The position numbers were made by a program, and so were the translations under genes. Positions 1 through 8,278 of a stretch of 64,000 bases of DNA are shown piece by piece (position 1 is the first letter of the stretch; every line of letters begins with the position of its first letter). A model generated the notes under the pieces. It did no database searches and was not told the origin of the DNA. It worked only from the letters and a program-made list of their open reading frames with translations. This stretch comes from Chloroflexus aggregans DSM 9485 (GTDB lineage Bacteria > Chloroflexota > Chloroflexia > Chloroflexales > Chloroflexaceae): positions 4,291,353 to 4,355,352 of the forward strand of contig NC_011831.1 of the NCBI RefSeq assembly GCF_000021945.1, written 5' to 3'.

Positions 1-1
1 T

Positions 2-529
2 GTCGGTGAGACGACGCATCGCATTGCACCATTCTTAGCGCCACAGGCCGAAGTTTTTGGGGTGGTCGGGATGGCAGCTCTGTTTACCGGCATTGTGCGT
101 GCTCCGCTCACCGGGATCGTCCTCATCGCGGAAATGACCGGTAACTACAATCAATTGCTCCCGTTGTTGTTGGCTTGTTTTTTTGCCTATGCTGTAGCTG
201 AAGTATTGCGCGATCGACCGATCTACGAAGCACTCTTGCGCCGTGATCTGCGCCATACGTCATCTGCCCACGTGTTGGAGGAGCCGGTCGTGGTTGAGCT
301 GACGGTAGCGCCAGAGGCGCCTTTCGTCGGGCGCACGATTCGCGAATTGGGCTTACCTCCCGGCTGCATTATTGTTCGTTGTCGAGATGGAAATCGTGAA
401 TGGATTGCGACCGCCTATACTCGAATCGAGCCACATATGCAGCTCACCGTGTTGGTTGCGCCCGCGGCAGCCCATGGTTTAGCGATGTTGCAAGCCGGTT
501 GTGCAGCTCCTGACCGAGCAACGCATTGA
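2..529 (+). CDS. ClC-family chloride channel/antiporter, C-terminal part
   Basis: This is the 3' end of a gene that begins before the window. The first residues read as the last ClC transmembrane helices, with the family-typical stretches VVGMAALFTGIVRAPLTG and IAEMTGNYNQLLPLL. A short soluble tail follows (from about VVVELTVAPEAPFVGRTI) that resembles the TrkA-C/RCK-C domain fused to many bacterial ClC proteins, where it probably senses a ligand. ClC proteins move chloride across the cytoplasmic membrane, either passively or in exchange for protons; which mode applies cannot be judged because the gating-glutamate region lies upstream. The stop is TGA at 527-529. The next gene begins 40 bases later on the same strand, so co-transcription is plausible. 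Confidence 0.85.
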   Translation, partial: VGETTHRIAPFLAPQAEVFGVVGMAALFTGIVRAPLTGIVLIAEMTGNYNQLLPLLLACFFAYAVAEVLRDRPIYEALLRRDLRHTSSAHVLEEPVVVELTVAPEAPFVGRTIRELGLPPGCIIVRCRDGNREWIATAYTRIEPHMQLTVLVAPAAAHGLAMLQAGCAAPDRATH

Positions 530-569
530 GCATACCGGTTATGATAATAGCATATCGAGAGGAGGCAAT

Positions 570-1268
570 ATGCTGCCATTAAAAGATACGATCCCCTCAC
601 GCTCCTTTCCGGCGGTCAACTGGGCTTTGTTGGCAGCGAACGTGGTGGTCTTCTTATTGATGGCGCGTAACGTGCGGTTGGCCGAGTCGTGGATTAATGG
701 CTTAGCCTTGGTACCGGTACGCTTTCTGAGCAACCCGCTCGATCCGACCGAGTGGCTTACCGTTTTTACCTCGATGTTCATGCATGGCGGCTGGTTTCAC
801 CTCTTTAGCAATATGCTGGCGCTCTACATCTTCGGCGATAATGTCGAAGATCGAATGGGCAGTCAGCGCTACCTGATCTTCTACCTGCTCTGTGGTGTGG
901 CGGCAGCATTGACCCATGTGTTCTTTAATCCAACGTCACCAATTCCGACGGTGGGGGCGAGTGGTGCGCTGAGTGGTGTGTTAGCAGCGTACCTGCTCTT
1001 CTTCCCCTCGGCTCGGATTATTACGCTTGTTCCAATCTTCTTCTTGCCTTGGTTTGTTGAAATCCCGGCAGTTGTGTATCTAGGATTTTGGTTTCTTTCG
1101 CAATTGGCGAATGGCGTCTTTTCGATTCTGATCGATGTGCAGGCGATGGGTGGTGTGGCATGGTGGGCACATATCGGCGGCTTTGCCGCCGGATTGGTGT
1201 TGGCCCCTATCTTTCGACAGCAGCGCTACATTCGGCGCTATTATCTTGATCAGTATTATCCATGGTGA
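570..1268 (+). CDS. Rhomboid-family intramembrane serine protease
   Basis: Predicted protein of 232 residues with several hydrophobic helices. It shows the rhomboid signature: HGGWFHLFSN (residues 72-81, oxyanion His and Asn), the nucleophile motif GASG (129-132, Ser131) and the catalytic His in HIGG (His201). Rhomboids cut transmembrane helices of other membrane proteins inside the bilayer; the substrate cannot be inferred. I chose the ATG at 570 because GAGGAGG lies just upstream; an upstream in-frame start would overlap the ClC gene and lacks a ribosome site. It is followed after 20 bases by a second protease gene of a different fold, suggesting a small membrane-proteostasis operon. Confidence 0.9.
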   Translation: MLPLKDTIPSRSFPAVNWALLAANVVVFLLMARNVRLAESWINGLALVPVRFLSNPLDPTEWLTVFTSMFMHGGWFHLFSNMLALYIFGDNVEDRMGSQRYLIFYLLCGVAAALTHVFFNPTSPIPTVGASGALSGVLAAYLLFFPSARIITLVPIFFLPWFVEIPAVVYLGFWFLSQLANGVFSILIDVQAMGGVAWWAHIGGFAAGLVLAPIFRQQRYIRRYYLDQYYPW

Positions 1269-1288
1269 TAGTTTGTCAGAGGTGAAGT

Positions 1289-2116
1289 ATGGATTTCTTC
1301 GCGCTGTTGTGGCTCTTTTTCATCATCTCGTCGTTGCAGCCGGTGATTAAGCAGCATATGCTCGATGCCGCGCGCCAGCGACTACTCGAACAGTTGGAAC
1401 GCAAGCGTAAAAGTCGGGTAATTGTGCTCATCCACCGCCAAGAGACGATGAGTCTTCTCGGTTTTCCGTTAGTGCGGTATATCAACATTGAAGACTCTGA
1501 AGCGGTGTTGCGCGCCATTAAGATGACCGATCGCGATATTCCGATTGACCTGATCCTACACACTCCCGGTGGCTTGGTGCTGGCTTCGGAACAGATTGCT
1601 CGCGCCCTCCGGCGCCATCCAGCTAAGGTGACGGTGTTTGTTCCCCATTATGCGATGTCGGGCGGTACGCTGATTGCGCTCGCCGCCGATGAGATTGTGA
1701 TGGACGAGAATGCCGTGCTAGGGCCGGTCGATCCGCAGTTGGGTCAGCATCCGGCGGCCTCGATTTTGCGCGTGCTTGAGCGGAAGCCGATCAGCGAAAT
1801 TGATGATGAGACACTGATGATGGCCGATATTGCCGAAAAGGCAATCCGACAGGTCAAGCATACGGTTTGTGAGTTGCTCAGTGATAAAATGTCGGTGGAA
1901 AAGGCGGAAGAGGTCGCGCATACACTCGCCAGTGGTGTTTGGACTCACGACTACCCGATTACGGTACGCGAAGCTCGTGAATTGGGTTTGCCGATTAGTA
2001 CCGATATGCCCGAAGAGATTTATCAGATGATGGCGCTGTACCCGCAAACTGCCCAGCGTCGTCCCTCGGTTGAGTACATCCCCGCACCGCGTTCGCGCCA
2101 GTACGATGTGTCGTAG
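1289..2116 (+). CDS. SDH-family Clp-fold serine proteinase (serine dehydrogenase proteinase family)
   Basis: 275 residues. An N-terminal hydrophobic segment (about 1-20) probably anchors it to the membrane. The body matches the SDH proteinase family (ClpP/crotonase fold, related to SppA): HTPGGLVLASEQIA at 91-104 forms the oxyanion strand, MSGGT at 123-127 holds the presumed nucleophile Ser124, and DENAVLGPVDPQLG follows. These proteins are membrane-associated peptidases thought to degrade signal peptides or membrane fragments. The start at 1289 has a GAGGTGAAG ribosome site. Its position right behind the rhomboid gene fits a role in membrane-protein turnover. A hairpin 8 bases after the stop closes the unit. 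Confidence 0.85.
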   Translation: MDFFALLWLFFIISSLQPVIKQHMLDAARQRLLEQLERKRKSRVIVLIHRQETMSLLGFPLVRYINIEDSEAVLRAIKMTDRDIPIDLILHTPGGLVLASEQIARALRRHPAKVTVFVPHYAMSGGTLIALAADEIVMDENAVLGPVDPQLGQHPAASILRVLERKPISEIDDETLMMADIAEKAIRQVKHTVCELLSDKMSVEKAEEVAHTLASGVWTHDYPITVREARELGLPISTDMPEEIYQMMALYPQTAQRRPSVEYIPAPRSRQYDVS

Positions 2117-2124
2117 CTCTTATG

Positions 2125-2151
2125 GAATGCGGCAGTGTGACTGCCGCATTC
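2125..2151 (+). terminator. Hairpin after the SDH proteinase gene, probable terminator
   Basis: A perfect 11-bp stem (GAATGCGGCAG / CTGCCGCATTC) around a 5-base loop sits just after the stop codon at 2116. There is no clean T-run, so termination is likely but not certain. Confidence 0.55.
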
Positions 2152-2275
2152 TATAAGGTTCGTTTGTATCGATTACGAGATAATTCCTCTCCCCGCTGTT
2201 GCCTGTTTTCCCCTTGAGCGTTTTCTTTAAACAGATATAATCATTACTTAACAAAATCTTGATACCGGTTTGTAC

Positions 2276-2296
2276 GGGCAGAGCGTCGCTCTGCCC
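2276..2296. repeat. Short GC-rich hairpin (GGGCAGAGC / GCTCTGCCC)
   Basis: A nearly loop-free inverted repeat about 40 bases before the next gene. A close relative of it (GGGCAG...CTGCCC) occurs at about 17155-17175. It looks like a dispersed intergenic hairpin rather than a gene-specific signal. Confidence 0.45.
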
Positions 2297-2336
2297 TTGT
2301 TAGCCTGCTCGGCCCGCGGCGGAAAAGGTGCTAGGC

Positions 2337-4235
2337 ATGACGCTCTCGCTTCGTCTCGTCGATATCAATGGTCCGTTTATCGATCCATCCGCCCCGGTGC
2401 GGAATTGGTCGTCGTTTCCCTTTAGCCAGATCGATCTACCAACGCCACCGTATGTCGATGAGGCACGCTTGCAACGCGGTGTGGCACGGGCGCGGGCCTA
2501 TCTGGCGGCGGTACAAGCGCAGGGTTATACCGGGATCGTGATTGATAATCTGGCCCATCTGGTGATGTTTGATCAAGCGCCCCAAGCGTATTATGCGCCC
2601 GATAGTCCCTTCCGTCTGCGCGCGCTGGCGTATCGTCGTGCTCTGCTGCCGTTGTTGCACGATGCCGCGGCGCGCGGGATGCAGGTCTATGTCACTTGCG
2701 ATATGCAGTGGATGACCGACGAGCTGCGCCGCGTTGTCGGGCCAATTGCGACTGATAACCCACAACTGGCGGCGTTGAACCGGGCGGCTCTGATCGATCT
2801 GTTCACAGCGCTGCCGATGGTCAGCGGTGTGATTGTACGAATTGGCGAGACGGGTGGCGCGCATGATGTCGCTAGCTATACCGGCCATTTGATCTACCAC
2901 GAGGTGGCCGCGATTCGCCATCTGATCGCGACCTTGCTGCCGGTGTGCGCGCAGTTTGACCGGCACTTGATCATACGCACGTGGACGCTCGGCATTGGTG
3001 AGGCAGGCGATTTACTCTGCTCACCGGAACGTTACGCCGCTGTTTTTGCCGATCAGCGCGATCCGCATCTGCTGGTCTCGATCAAGCATACGCCGGCCGA
3101 TTTCTTCCGGCTGTTGCCGCCCAATCCGACGTTGGGCCTGCCCGGTCCTCGCCAGATCGTCGAGCTGCAAAACCGGCGCGAGTACGAGTTGTTTGGTCTA
3201 GTGCCGTCCGGCTTGGTTGGCTTGCACAGCGCCGTTATCCGGCGCGCCGCTCGCGATCCGCAGTGCGTGGGAATGTGGGCTTGGAACAGCACTGGCGGTT
3301 GGGGTGGCGGTGGTGCGTCGATTGGGCCAAATGGCTGGAATCTATGGACGGAGGCCGGCAGTGCGTTGACGGCGGCCCTCGCGATCCATCCCGAACGTGA
3401 CGCCGAGCAGTTTGTGAGCGAATGGTTTGATCAACGATTAATCGGCTATGATTCTGCGTTTGTCCGGGCAGTGACAACTGCGTACCTGGAATCAGAACGG
3501 TTGATCGAACAGGGGTGGTATCTCGGTCACGCGCCGGGAATGCGGCGGATCGGTGGCATTGTCGTGCCTTCGCTGTTGTGGGTCTGGTGGATGCGCCCCA
3601 CCGCCGCCTTGCCGGTCTGGGTCTATCTGGCCGAGACATTAGGTGAGATCGAGCCGGTCATTGCGCGGACGGAGCAAGCCGTGCAGCAGGCGCAACATCT
3701 GTACGAGCAGGTGGCAATGTATGCGCCGCCGGACGATCCGCTTGCCCAACAACTCGTGACGAGTCTGGCGTATCTGGTTGACGCGCTGACGATCGCGTGG
3801 CACACCCGATCGTGCTTGTTACGGTTTGTGACGATTGTCCAGCGCGAGCAAGCTGATTCGGTGCGCTTACGCACGTTGTTCTACAGCAAGGGGGTACAGT
3901 TGCGTGCGGCTATCCGGCGTCATCGTGAGCAGTGGGGTGGAAGAAGTGACTTTCCACCGCTCGAACTCACCGAGCTGACCGCATTTTTGGATCGTTGGGA
4001 GCAAGCTCCGAATTGGCTCCGACAGCAGGTGCGGCTGGCGGCGTGGTTGGTTACACTGGCTCGCCGCCAACCGCCACGTTCAGCCCGTGCGCGGGCCTTG
4101 TTTAGTGTCCTCTTCCCTACTCGCTGGCGCCGGCGCTTGCTGCAAACTACGTTGCCATGGCTCAATCGGCGGTTCGATCTGCTACCGACGATCTTCTTTG
4201 AAACCGGCCCGTCGATCGGTGAATGGGCGCGGTAA
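2337..4235 (+). CDS. GH67-like (alpha-glucuronidase-like) TIM-barrel protein
   Basis: About 632 residues, with no evident signal peptide. The first 400 residues look like a glycoside-hydrolase TIM barrel. VRIGETGG resembles the segment carrying the catalytic acid in GH67 alpha-glucuronidases. The stretch VSIKHTPADFF...ELQNRREYE matches the GH67 pattern in which a lysine and a DF pair precede a strand ending in ELQ..EY. The C-terminal 200 residues are helical and basic. GH67 enzymes remove 4-O-methylglucuronic acid from xylan oligomers. No transporter or other xylan gene is nearby, so the substrate is open. I prefer the ATG at 2337 (GGAAAAGG upstream) to a GTG 9 bases earlier. The family call comes from motif memory only. 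Confidence 0.5.
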   Translation: MTLSLRLVDINGPFIDPSAPVRNWSSFPFSQIDLPTPPYVDEARLQRGVARARAYLAAVQAQGYTGIVIDNLAHLVMFDQAPQAYYAPDSPFRLRALAYRRALLPLLHDAAARGMQVYVTCDMQWMTDELRRVVGPIATDNPQLAALNRAALIDLFTALPMVSGVIVRIGETGGAHDVASYTGHLIYHEVAAIRHLIATLLPVCAQFDRHLIIRTWTLGIGEAGDLLCSPERYAAVFADQRDPHLLVSIKHTPADFFRLLPPNPTLGLPGPRQIVELQNRREYELFGLVPSGLVGLHSAVIRRAARDPQCVGMWAWNSTGGWGGGGASIGPNGWNLWTEAGSALTAALAIHPERDAEQFVSEWFDQRLIGYDSAFVRAVTTAYLESERLIEQGWYLGHAPGMRRIGGIVVPSLLWVWWMRPTAALPVWVYLAETLGEIEPVIARTEQAVQQAQHLYEQVAMYAPPDDPLAQQLVTSLAYLVDALTIAWHTRSCLLRFVTIVQREQADSVRLRTLFYSKGVQLRAAIRRHREQWGGRSDFPPLELTELTAFLDRWEQAPNWLRQQVRLAAWLVTLARRQPPRSARARALFSVLFPTRWRRRLLQTTLPWLNRRFDLLPTIFFETGPSIGEWAR

Positions 4236-4311
4236 AACATGTCGTTAACGCAAAGGACACTAACGCAAAGGCGCAAAGCACGCAAAGGCGCAAAGGTGTT
4301 GACGCACAGAA

Positions 4312-5400
4312 CGCCCCCCGTAGGGGCACGGCGGTACCGTGCCCACGTCCCCACGAAGGCTGCAAAGACGGTAACGCACAGGGCAACAAGCGCCCCCCGT
4401 AGGGGCACGGCGGTACCGTGCCCATGTCCCCACGAAGGGCACAAGGGCGCAGAGGGGTTAACGCAACAAGCGCCCCCCGTAGGGGCACGGCGGTGCCGTG
4501 CCCACGTCCCCACGAAGGCTGCAAAGACGGTAACGCACAGGGCAACAAGCGCCCCCCGTAGGGGCACGGCGGTACCGTGCCCACGTCCCCACGAAGGGCA
4601 CAAGGGCGCAGAGGGGTTAACGCAACAAGCGCCCCCCGTAGGGGCACGGCGGTGCCGTGCCCACGTCCCCACGAAGGGCACAAGGGCGCAGAGGGGTTAA
4701 CGCAACAAGCGCCCCCCGTAGGGGCACGGCGGTACCGTGCCCACGTCCCCACGAAGGGCACAAGGGCGCAGAGGGGTTAACGCAACAAGCGCCCCCCGTA
4801 GGGGCACGGCGGTACTGTGCCCACGTCCCCACGAAGGGCACAAGGGCGCAGAGGGGTTAACGCAACAAGCGCCCCCCGTAGGGGCACGACGGTACCGTGC
4901 CCACGTCCCCACGAAGGGCACAAGGGCGCAGAGGGGTTAACGCAACAAGCGCCCCCCGTAGGGGCACGGCGGTGCCGTGCCCACGTCCCCACGAAGGGCA
5001 CAAGGGCGCAGAGGGGTTAACGCAACAAGCGCCCCCCGTAGGGGCACGGCGGTACCGTGCCCACGTCCCCACGAAGGGCACAAGGGCGCAGAGGGGTTAA
5101 CGCAACAAGCGCCCCCCGTAGGGGCACGGCGGTACCGTGCCCACGTCCCCACGAAGGGCACAAGGGCGCAGAGGGGTTAACGCAACAAGCGCCCCCGTAG
5201 GGGCACGGCGGTGCCGTGCCCACGTCCCCACGAAGGGCACAAGGGCGCAGAGGGGTTAACGCAACAAGCGCCCCCCGTAGGGGCACGGCGGTGCCGTGCC
5301 CACGTCCCCACGAAGGGCACAAGGGCGCAGAGGGGTTAACGCAACAAGCGCCCCCCGTAGGGGCACGGCGGTACCGTGCCCACGTCCCCACGAAGGGCAC
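4312..5400. repeat. Tandem repeat array, 14 copies of an ~80-bp unit
   Basis: The core CGCCCCCCGTAGGGGCAC starts at 4312, 4391, 4471, 4550, 4630, 4710, 4790, 4870, 4950, 5030, 5110, 5190, 5269 and 5349. Each unit holds a palindromic hairpin GGGCACGGCGGTACCGTGCCC-like core followed by CACGTCCCCACGAAGG and a spacer. Two spacer types exist: GCTGCAAAGACGG after copies 1 and 3, and GCACAAGGGCGCAGAGG elsewhere. Copies differ by a few substitutions (for example GTACCG versus GTGCCG) and by one missing C at 5190. The unit length is not a multiple of 3, and short open frames on both strands are by-products. The 60 bases before copy 1 carry several degenerate CGCAAAGG direct repeats. Confidence 0.97.
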
Positions 5401-5418
5401 AAGGTCGCAGGAGTAACA

Positions 5419-6126
5419 TCACCTAACCGGCACAGGCCACAAGGAGTTCCAACGCCGTAACCGTTCACGCAGCGCGCCGATTACGCCACGCCACCCCCAT
5501 TGTTTCCCGACCACCTGGGTCTCACCGCGCTGCAATGCCCGGCGCAGATCGGCGGCGCTGGTACCGGCAAACATGGTACGACCGTAGCCGATCATCGCCA
5601 AATCGTGAGCGTCACTGCCACCGATAGGAGTTAATCCTAACGCTTGCGCTTTCTCCGCGGCGCGCCGGTTGTTGGCCGGATTCCACAGGCTCGCGTTGAA
5701 GATTTCGATACCGTCGAATATGCGCCAATCCAGATCAATACGCTCAGGGCCGAGCAGATGCCGCCGTCCTACCGATGCGACCAGTGTGCCAAAGGGATGT
5801 GCAGCAAATGCAAGCCCGCCTTGCTCGTGGATCAAGTTCACTGTGGTCGTGAGATCGAGACCGGCAGGAATCGGTTGTTCGATAAATAGGGCCAAGACGT
5901 GCCCAATTGCGGTTGAGATTTCACACCCAATGATCACATCTATTCCATAATGTGGTGCTAACCGACGTGCCACCAACGCTCCTTCAAGTGTGTCGTGGTC
6001 GGTAATAGCAATTACGCGCAAATCGGTCTCTTCCGCTACATACGACAACACCGCCTCGGGAGAGGCGGTGCCGTCGCTGGCAGTGGTATGGATGTGTAGG
6101 TCGGCAGCGTTGTACAGCAAGGTCAC
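5419..6126 (-). CDS. PHP-domain metal-dependent phosphoesterase
   Basis: 235 residues forming a single PHP domain. The metal-binding motifs are in the expected order: DLHIHTTASDG near residue 9, ITDHDTLEGA, GCEIS, HPFG and a C-terminal GGSDAHD. Stand-alone PHP proteins hydrolyse phosphoesters such as nucleoside or histidinol phosphates, or trim oligonucleotides; the substrate is not evident. The start is a GTG at 6126 preceded by GGAAGGAG, giving MTLLYNAADLHIHT, which puts the first motif close to the N-terminus as usual. The 3' end lies only 18 bases from the tandem repeat array. No co-directional partner gene is close. Confidence 0.85.
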   Translation of the reverse strand: MTLLYNAADLHIHTTASDGTASPEAVLSYVAEETDLRVIAITDHDTLEGALVARRLAPHYGIDVIIGCEISTAIGHVLALFIEQPIPAGLDLTTTVNLIHEQGGLAFAAHPFGTLVASVGRRHLLGPERIDLDWRIFDGIEIFNASLWNPANNRRAAEKAQALGLTPIGGSDAHDLAMIGYGRTMFAGTSAADLRRALQRGETQVVGKQWGWRGVIGALRERLRRWNSLWPVPVR

Positions 6127-6255
6127 GGGTTACACTCCTTCCCCATGGTACTAATCCCGTGGCGAGTGTAGCCCAACTTGATGAAGCCAACATCATGGCA
6201 AGGTCAAGCCAAGGTGAAGAGTAGGTAAAGCGAAACGTGTGATAGTAACACCACC

Positions 6256-7239
6256 TTATCTACCCGGTCGCAATACATACTCCGCTACGGCCCGTCGCTC
6301 ACTGCGGTTGCCATAAGCACTGATCGCGTATCGCCCCACCGGCTCTTGTTCGCTCAGATACAGTTCTGCGGTAAATGAACCGTCATCTGCTGCCGTCACG
6401 TCACCGAGCCATTCGGTCGAGTAGTCGGGTAAGGTGGCCCAAACCGTGATCACTTCACCGGGTAGAAAGCCGCTGCCACGCACACTCAATGCACTACGCT
6501 GGGTCGGATTAGCCGACTCTACTGTCAATTCGGCGGTTCCGCGTGGGCGCAGTGTGTCGCCGGGCAACACCTCAAAATCAACAATCCCATTCCCGTTACT
6601 CTGCAAGCCGCGCGCTGTCAGCGCGTAGCGCCCAACCGGGATGCCGTTGCTGGTGATGGCGAGGCCGATCCGACCTTGTCGATCAGCGGTCTGGGTGCCC
6701 AAATCGGCGACGGCGTTGTTTGGGTAGCGCAACCAGAGCGCGACCTGTTCACCCGGACGGTAGCCTCTACCGCTGACCGTAAAGAGCGCACCTTGTGCCT
6801 GTACCGCACGATCAACCATCAGTTGTACGGTAGATGAAGCACCGGGTGCAACAGCAATATCAACTTCGAGACTCGCATACGCCTCACGTCCACTTTGCCA
6901 GCCGCGTGCTGTGTAGGTGTAGCGTCCGGTTGGAGTAAACGTTGCGCCGAGAAAATCGGGAACGTAGGGATGGCTAAAGCGCCCCTGTTCATCGATGGTC
7001 ACTACTGCCACTCCATAGACCGTGTAGTCGGGGTAAGTAATCCAGATGCTGGCCGTCTCACCGGGCAAAAAGCCGCTGCCGCTGAGGGTGACAGTCGTAT
7101 TCTGTCGGGCGACGGTGGGTGATACTGTCAGACTTGCGGTCTGCGCACCGGCTGACCAACTCCAGATCGCGATGATTATAGCCAGTATACCGGTAAACCC
7201 TATGGCAAACGGGTATAGTACGCGATGTGTGATCGTCAT
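6256..7239 (-). CDS. Secreted protein with three TIG/Ig-like repeats
   Basis: 327 residues. The N-terminus has a strong hydrophobic segment (about 8-32, FAIGFTGILAIIIAIW) that serves as signal peptide or membrane anchor. The rest is three repeats of about 95 residues, each opening with a turn of the type GSGFLPGE or GRGYRPGEQ followed by a strand ending WITYPDY, WLRYPNN or WATLPDY. The pattern suggests IPT/TIG-like or Ig-like beta sandwiches on the cell surface. No catalytic motif is visible. The ATG at 7239 has GGAGG upstream. No specific function can be given. Confidence 0.7.
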   Translation of the reverse strand: MTITHRVLYPFAIGFTGILAIIIAIWSWSAGAQTASLTVSPTVARQNTTVTLSGSGFLPGETASIWITYPDYTVYGVAVVTIDEQGRFSHPYVPDFLGATFTPTGRYTYTARGWQSGREAYASLEVDIAVAPGASSTVQLMVDRAVQAQGALFTVSGRGYRPGEQVALWLRYPNNAVADLGTQTADRQGRIGLAITSNGIPVGRYALTARGLQSNGNGIVDFEVLPGDTLRPRGTAELTVESANPTQRSALSVRGSGFLPGEVITVWATLPDYSTEWLGDVTAADDGSFTAELYLSEQEPVGRYAISAYGNRSERRAVAEYVLRPGR

Positions 7240-7420
7240 AAGCGCCTCCGTGATGTCAATTGTCAGGTCTCACGCTTATGAACGATGGGCGGGGGTAGAT
7301 CGGCGACCATCAGATTACGAGATGCTGACGGAGAGCGGCTGTGGTATCGGCGACGGTACGGTTCCTTGACAGTAATTCTTAACAAGTTGTATGGTAAACG
7401 ATGCGTGATTCGCCGCGGAA

Positions 7421-8200
7421 TCATGCATGTCGTGCAAATACGTGAGACAGAACGACACGCACCGTTGCGGCTATGGCTATACCAGCAACGACCCACGCAA
7501 CCACAGCCAGCGGCGCAATCGCAGCTTGCTTTAGCGCAATCCCGCTGGCGGCCCATGCCACTACCAACGGCAATACGCCATCACGCCAGCGGCGGGCAAA
7601 CCACCAACTTAGCCCACCGGCTAGCACCAGCAAGACGATAGTGCTGACGATACCTCCAATCCCGGTATCTTGCCAGCCGAGTTCGTACAGCAACACACCG
7701 CCATTGACCAACGTGGCGACGCAGATCCAGCCGAGATAGAGACTAAACGCCGGTCGTACCAGCCAGCGTTCGCCCTTGGTCATCGTGTCTGAACTGCGCA
7801 GGTTGAGATAGATGCCGATCAGACCGATCAGGACGGTCGCCATAGCGGGGAAGGAGAAGACAGGGAGGTTGTAGTGCCAAAAGAGCAGCCATGCACTATT
7901 GCCGGCACAGCTCAGTCAGAACCATGGTGCCGCTGCGCGCAAACGTGGGTTGCCGGCTTGTCCGGGCAGGGCCTGATAGATGGCATAGCCGATGAGGCTG
8001 ATGTAAATAAGACCCCAAATCGCAAACCCATACCCTGGCGGTGTAATCAAGAGAGGGTAACGATCTGAGATGGCGGCGGTCGTTTGACCGTTGAGCGGTA
8101 AGCTGTTGGCCAGGATGTTGAGGATGACGGTAACGGCCAGTGCAAGGATGACGCCGATCTGTTGCATCTGAAATATTGGACGCGCAAGCGATGTAGTCAT
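7421..8200 (-). pseudogene. tspO: TspO/MBR-like tryptophan-rich sensory protein interrupted by an in-frame TGA
   Basis: Starting from ATG at 8200 (ribosome site GGAGATTTT) the frame encodes a TspO-like N-terminus, with [16 protein letters not shown], to APWF, then a TGA at 7916-7918. The same frame continues without further stops through LSCAGNSAWLLFWHYN, GIYLNLR and membrane helices to 7421, 260 codons in all. TspO proteins are tryptophan-rich membrane proteins that bind tetrapyrroles or other ligands. The lesion is a single nonsense codon, for example from TGG. A functional split is possible, since an ATG occurs at 7843, but the helices would be divided mid-domain. A sequencing error is equally possible. 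Confidence 0.75.
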
Positions 8201-8278
8201 AAAATCTCCATTATAATGGTGGTACCGGGGCGAAAGCTGTGCGTCCGCCTACTGTATTATAGAGGAGCGTTGTCTACT

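Noticed and set aside
4312-5400. CRISPR array
   Set aside because: The repeats are contiguous 80-bp units with conserved spacers, and no cas genes are present.
4239-5468. Overlapping 60-250 residue open frames on both strands inside the tandem array
   Set aside because: They are created by the 80-bp repeat, occur in several frames at once and have no ribosome sites.
7370-7410. Promoter TTGACA with TATGGT on the plus strand
   Set aside because: It points into the antisense of tspO and no plus-strand gene follows until 8279.
7916-7918. TGA in tspO as a selenocysteine codon
   Set aside because: No SECIS-like element or selenoprotein context was seen, and TspO has no selenocysteine forms that I know of; a nonsense mutation or error is simpler.
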